Both the position numbers and the translations under genes were made by a program. From Burkholderiales bacterium (GTDB lineage: Bacteria; Pseudomonadota; Gammaproteobacteria; Burkholderiales; Burkholderiaceae_F): DNA of 8,822 bases. The stretch lies in NCBI GenBank assembly GCA_021298875.1, contig JAJTHJ010000181.1, positions 1 through 8,822 on the forward strand, given 5' to 3'. Shown here one piece after another: positions 5,892 to 8,822 of the stretch. Every line of letters starts with the position of its first letter. Within the stretch, counting starts at the first letter, position 1. The notes beneath the pieces were generated by a model. It had not been told where the DNA came from. It was given only the letters and a program-made list of their open reading frames with translations, and did no database searches.

Positions 5892-6812
5892 ATGCGCCTG
5901 ATCTCCGACGCCGACGTCGCCGCCACCCTCAACATGCGCGACGCCATCGCCGCGATGACCGCCGCCTTCGAGCAGTATGGCAACGGCGCCGGCGCCATCG
6001 CCCCGCGCGTGCGCGCCGCCGCCACCCACAACGCGCACACCGCGGCCATCGCCGCGATGGGGGCGGCGCTGCCGGCGGCGGGCGTGGTCGGCGCCAAGGT
6101 CTACTCGACCATCGACGGGCGCTTCGACTTCGTGATCGTGTTGTTCTCTGCCGTCACGGGCGCGCCGCTCGCGGCCATCGCCGCCAATGAGTTGACGCGC
6201 TTTCGCACCGCGGCGGCTAGTGCGGCGGCGTTGCGCGCGCTCGCCCCGCCGCATCCGCGCACGCTGGCCGTGTTCGGCGCCGGCACGCAGGCGCGCGCGC
6301 ATGCCGAGGCGTTTTTGCTGACCGTACCGTTCGAGCGCGTGCTGGTGGCCGCCCGCAGCGGCGCGGAGGCGTTCGCGCAGTGGATCGGCACCGAGTTTGG
6401 CGTGCGCGCCATCGCTGTCGATGCCGCGCAGGCCGCGCGCGAAGCCGATGTGATCGCCACCTGCACGCGCGCCACCGAGCCGTTGTTCGACGGCGCGCTG
6501 GTCAAGCCGGGCGCCTTCGTCGCCGCGGTCGGTTCGAGCAAGCCCGCCGCGCGCGAGCTGGACGACACGCTGCTCGCGCGCGCCGAGCGGATCGTCGTCG
6601 AGTGGCTGCCCGCCGCGCAGCAGGAGGCCGGCGAGTTTGTCCGCGCCGCACCCGGCGTCATCGACTCCGCGCGGGTGGTGGAACTCGGCAAGCTGCTGGT
6701 AGGCGGCGCGCACTATCGCCGCGCGGCGGGCGATATTGTCGTCTACAAGTCGGTCGGTGTGGGGCTGGAAGACGTGGCGCTGGCGGAACTGGTGTGGCGG
6801 CGGTTGGCGTAA
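5892..6812 (+). CDS. Ornithine cyclodeaminase / mu-crystallin family NAD(P)-dependent enzyme
   Basis: This is a 306-residue cytoplasmic protein of normal family length. The family includes ornithine and lysine cyclodeaminases, alanine dehydrogenases and ketimine reductases, which bind NAD(P) and act on amino acids or cyclic imines. Visible features are the opening MRLISDADVAATLNMRDAI, a lysine in GAKVYS (K69, where ornithine cyclodeaminase has its substrate-binding lysine), the TRFRTAAASA helix (R105), the Rossmann loop VFGAGTQARAHAEAF (128-141), the GSSKPAARELDDTLL block with the likely catalytic aspartate D224 or D225, and the C-terminal KSVGVGLEDVALAELV. The ATG at 5892 gives the typical start, although no ribosome site is evident. 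The gene stands alone: divergent from the small secreted protein, and tail to tail with the response regulator 12 bp away. Motifs do not settle the substrate, so a cyclodeaminase label would be too specific. Confidence 0.92.
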   Translation: MRLISDADVAATLNMRDAIAAMTAAFEQYGNGAGAIAPRVRAAATHNAHTAAIAAMGAALPAAGVVGAKVYSTIDGRFDFVIVLFSAVTGAPLAAIAANELTRFRTAAASAAALRALAPPHPRTLAVFGAGTQARAHAEAFLLTVPFERVLVAARSGAEAFAQWIGTEFGVRAIAVDAAQAAREADVIATCTRATEPLFDGALVKPGAFVAAVGSSKPAARELDDTLLARAERIVVEWLPAAQQEAGEFVRAAPGVIDSARVVELGKLLVGGAHYRRAAGDIVVYKSVGVGLEDVALAELVWRRLA

Positions 6813-6824
6813 GGCCGGCCCCGC

Positions 6825-7616
6825 TCACATCTGCTTGAACAGATGCAGGTAGCTACGGCTCACAGGCAGCACTTCGTGCCGGCCCTTAAGGTGGATGTCG
6901 GCGGTCTCGTTCTCGCCGCGCGTGATGTGGCTCACCGCGCGCAGGTTGACCACTACCGAGCAGTGCACCTGCGCAAACTGGCTCGCGTCCAGTTGCGCGA
7001 CCAGCTCCTTCAGCGGCGTACGGATCAGCGCTTCGGCCGGCGCGCCGCCGTCGCCGCGCCAGGCGATCAGCGTGTACTTCTCGTCGGAGCGCAGAAAGTC
7101 GATGTCGTCCACCGCGATCAGCCGCACGGTCGGCCCGACCGAGGCGCGCAGCCAGCGCAGCGGCGCGTTCCCCGGCGCGGCGCGGCGTTGCAACTGCTCG
7201 GCCAACTCGCGCAGCAGCGCATCGGTGGCGGTGGCCGGTTGCGCGCTGCGCAGCCGCTCCTGCACGCGGGCGACGGTGTCGGCCAGGCGCGCCGGCTCGA
7301 CCGGCTTGACCAAGTAGTCGAGCGCGCCGGTCTCGAAGGCCTTGAGCGCGTACTGGTCGAACGCGGTGACGAACACCAGATGCGCGCGCCGGCCGATCGC
7401 CTGCGCCGCGTCCACGCCGGACAGCCCCGGCATCTGCACGTCGAGAAAACACAGGTCGGGTCGCAGCGCCTCGAACTGCTCGACCGCCTCGCGCCCGTTG
7501 CGCGCCTGCGCGACCACCTGCAACGCGGGCCAGGCCTGCGCCAGCATCTGCGCCAGTTCGGCGCGCAGAAGCGGTTCGTCGTCGGCGATCAGCGCGGTCG
7601 GCGGGCGGGTCGTCAT
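6825..7616 (-). CDS. LytTR-type DNA-binding response regulator (AlgR/LytR family)
   Basis: This is a 263-residue transcription regulator of the AlgR/LytR class. The receiver domain (about 6-122) has the acidic pocket ADDE (12-14), the phosphoacceptor D59 in CFLDVQMPG, T84 in FVTAFDQYALKAFE, and K104 in DYLVKPVEPARL. A linker (about 123-150) leads to a LytTR DNA-binding domain (about 150-262), recognised from RLIAVDDIDFLRSDEKYTLI, the RTPLKELVAQLD segment, FAQVHCSVVVNLRAV and the ending GRHEVLPVSRSYLHLFKQ. All phosphorylation residues are present, so it should be active. The start overlaps the kinase stop by four bases (ATGA), and no ribosome site is visible, so translation is probably coupled to the kinase. 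LytTR regulators bind pairs of short direct repeats upstream of target genes; targets cannot be read from this window. It converges with the mu-crystallin family gene. Confidence 0.96.
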   Translation of the reverse strand: MTTRPPTALIADDEPLLRAELAQMLAQAWPALQVVAQARNGREAVEQFEALRPDLCFLDVQMPGLSGVDAAQAIGRRAHLVFVTAFDQYALKAFETGALDYLVKPVEPARLADTVARVQERLRSAQPATATDALLRELAEQLQRRAAPGNAPLRWLRASVGPTVRLIAVDDIDFLRSDEKYTLIAWRGDGGAPAEALIRTPLKELVAQLDASQFAQVHCSVVVNLRAVSHITRGENETADIHLKGRHEVLPVSRSYLHLFKQM

Positions 7617-8822
7617 CGGGGCGGCGGTTGAACGGGAAACTCGACTTCGGCGGCGACACCGTTGGGCGCGATCTCGGTCAGGCGCAACGCAGCGCCGTCG
7701 CCGTAGGTCAGCTGCAGCCGTTCGCGCAGATTGGCGAGCCCGGTGCCGGCGCTGCCGCCGCCCGGCGACAGGCCCACACCGGTATCGACGACGCGCAGCG
7801 TACAGCGCCCGTCGCGCACGCGGGCCGCAACCTCGATGGCGCCGCCCCGCTCGCCGGGGTCGATGCCGTGGCGCACGGCGTTTTCGACGAGTGTCAGCAG
7901 CGTCAGCGGCGGGCAGGCCACGGCGAGCGCCGCAGGCTCGGCGTCGATCGAGTAGCGCAAGCGGTCGGGCATGCGCAGTTGCATCAGTTCCAGATAGGCA
8001 CGGACGAGCTTCAACTCGTCGCCGACCGTGGCCGCGGGTGCGTCCAGCTTGGGCACCGCGGCGCGCAGGTAGGCGATCAGGCTGTCGAGCACGGCCGGCG
8101 CCTGCGGCGAGCCGGCACCGACCAGCGCGCGCACGTTGGCCAGCGTGTTGAGCAGAAAATGCGGCTGCACCTGCGCTTGCAACAGCCGCAGCCGCGCGTC
8201 GAGCGCCTGCCGCTCCAGTTGGCTGCGCTCGAGCGCAAAGGCGAGCGCTTGTTCGCGCGCCAGGGCTTCGCGGGCGCGCACCATCGCGGCGAGCGCGATC
8301 CATGGCGCGAACAGCACGCCGGCGAAGGTCAGTGAGAGGAAGCCTTCCAGCCGCTTCGATTGGTTCTGCCAAAAGGCGAACTCACCGGTGGTTACCCAGT
8401 AACCCGCGTAGGCGGCCAGCGGGATCACGGCCACAACGCCCAGCAGCGTGTACACCCAGCGCGCCTGCCACGGCGGCAGTCGTGCCGGCCAGCGCTCGCA
8501 CAGGCTGTAGGCGAGCACTGCCGCAAACGAGACGAACCACGCGCGGACGAACCAGATCGACAATGGGACGGGCGACTCGATGCTGATGAGCAGCGCAAAG
8601 GGCACGCCGCCGATCAAGGCCACGGCGAACCGCGTTGCATAACGGCGTTTGTTCGACACGGCGCGCACGGGTGCGACCGGCGCGGCCGCAGGCTGCGCGC
8701 CCGCGTCCCCGCGCGCGGCCAGCAGCCACAGGCCGGTCAGGATCTCGGCCACGAAGATCGGCAGCCAGCCGACTTCGACCCAATGCGCGTCCGGCGCGAT
8801 CAACAGGCCCGTGGCGACGAAA
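7613..8822 (-). CDS. LytS/AlgZ-type membrane sensor histidine kinase, N-terminus beyond the right edge
   Basis: This is the sensor partner of the downstream LytTR regulator. About 403 codons are visible and the frame is still open at the edge (FVATGLLIAPDA). The TTG at 8803 is probably internal and is used here only for numbering. Hydrophobic segments lie at about 12-30, 59-76, 81-101, 116-137 and 155-175, so the sensor part is a multi-pass membrane domain without a large periplasmic loop. A helical coiled stretch (176-210) leads to the phosphoacceptor region LQAQVQPHFLLNTLANVRAL (H215), typical of the His_kinase family PF06580. The ATPase domain shows the N box LVENAVRHG (N308), DTGVGL (D340) and GTGLANLRERL (353 onward). 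The ending VEFPVQPPPR is normal. The stop overlaps the regulator start. The resemblance to the AlgZ(FimS)/AlgR pair is in architecture; the stimulus is unknown. Confidence 0.94.
   Translation of the reverse strand, partial: FVATGLLIAPDAHWVEVGWLPIFVAEILTGLWLLAARGDAGAQPAAAPVAPVRAVSNKRRYATRFAVALIGGVPFALLISIESPVPLSIWFVRAWFVSFAAVLAYSLCERWPARLPPWQARWVYTLLGVVAVIPLAAYAGYWVTTGEFAFWQNQSKRLEGFLSLTFAGVLFAPWIALAAMVRAREALAREQALAFALERSQLERQALDARLRLLQAQVQPHFLLNTLANVRALVGAGSPQAPAVLDSLIAYLRAAVPKLDAPAATVGDELKLVRAYLELMQLRMPDRLRYSIDAEPAALAVACPPLTLLTLVENAVRHGIDPGERGGAIEVAARVRDGRCTLRVVDTGVGLSPGGGSAGTGLANLRERLQLTYGDGAALRLTEIAPNGVAAEVEFPVQPPPR

Noticed and set aside
5832..6713. N-terminal extension of the small secreted protein to a 446-codon frame
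   Set aside because: The extension is the complement of the mu-crystallin family gene. The signal peptide at 5831 marks the real start.
1..8822. tRNA, rRNA, insertion sequence, phage or att site
   Set aside because: No transposase, integrase, terminal repeats, or tRNA/rRNA-like sequence was noticed anywhere in the window.

Overview
This is a very GC-rich window with dense coding on both strands. It looks like a chromosomal segment of a purple phototrophic proteobacterium. The evidence for that is a clear bacteriochlorophyll-type magnesium chelatase pair (bchI, then the N-terminal part of bchD) next to ordinary proteobacterial metabolic and regulatory genes. The AlgZ/LytS-type kinase with a LytTR regulator and the CaiB and mu-crystallin family genes suit a beta- or gammaproteobacterium. 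The sequence alone does not fix the genus.

Layout. Positions 1-2093 (minus strand) hold bchI followed by bchD, which runs off the left edge. A 70-bp inverted repeat of the REP type separates them. After a 115-bp divergent promoter region, the plus strand carries a secreted alpha/beta hydrolase with chlorophyllase-like features (2209-2970). Its stop overlaps the start of a CaiB/BaiF CoA-transferase gene (2967-4180). That gene is broken by a one-base deletion in a G run and by an in-frame TAG. An unassigned gene follows (4440-5345), probably for an exported protein, and an in-frame TGA falls in the middle of its apparent signal peptide. Converging on it from the minus strand is a small secreted proline-rich protein of unknown function (5373-5831).

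The right part holds an ornithine cyclodeaminase/mu-crystallin family enzyme (5892-6812, plus). Convergent to it is a two-component pair on the minus strand: a LytTR response regulator (6825-7616), whose start overlaps the end of an AlgZ/LytS-type sensor kinase (7613 to beyond the right edge).

How the genes fit together. BchI and BchD would act with BchH to insert Mg2+ into protoporphyrin IX. The divergent hydrolase may be linked to them by position and by a possible Fnr-like site, but this is inference. The kinase and regulator form one signalling unit. No new multi-gene defence, mobile or biosynthetic system is visible. The points most worth a second look are three independent lesions within about 1.05 kb (3.4-4.44 kb), the REP hairpin between bchI and bchD, and a short palindrome shared by two promoter regions.
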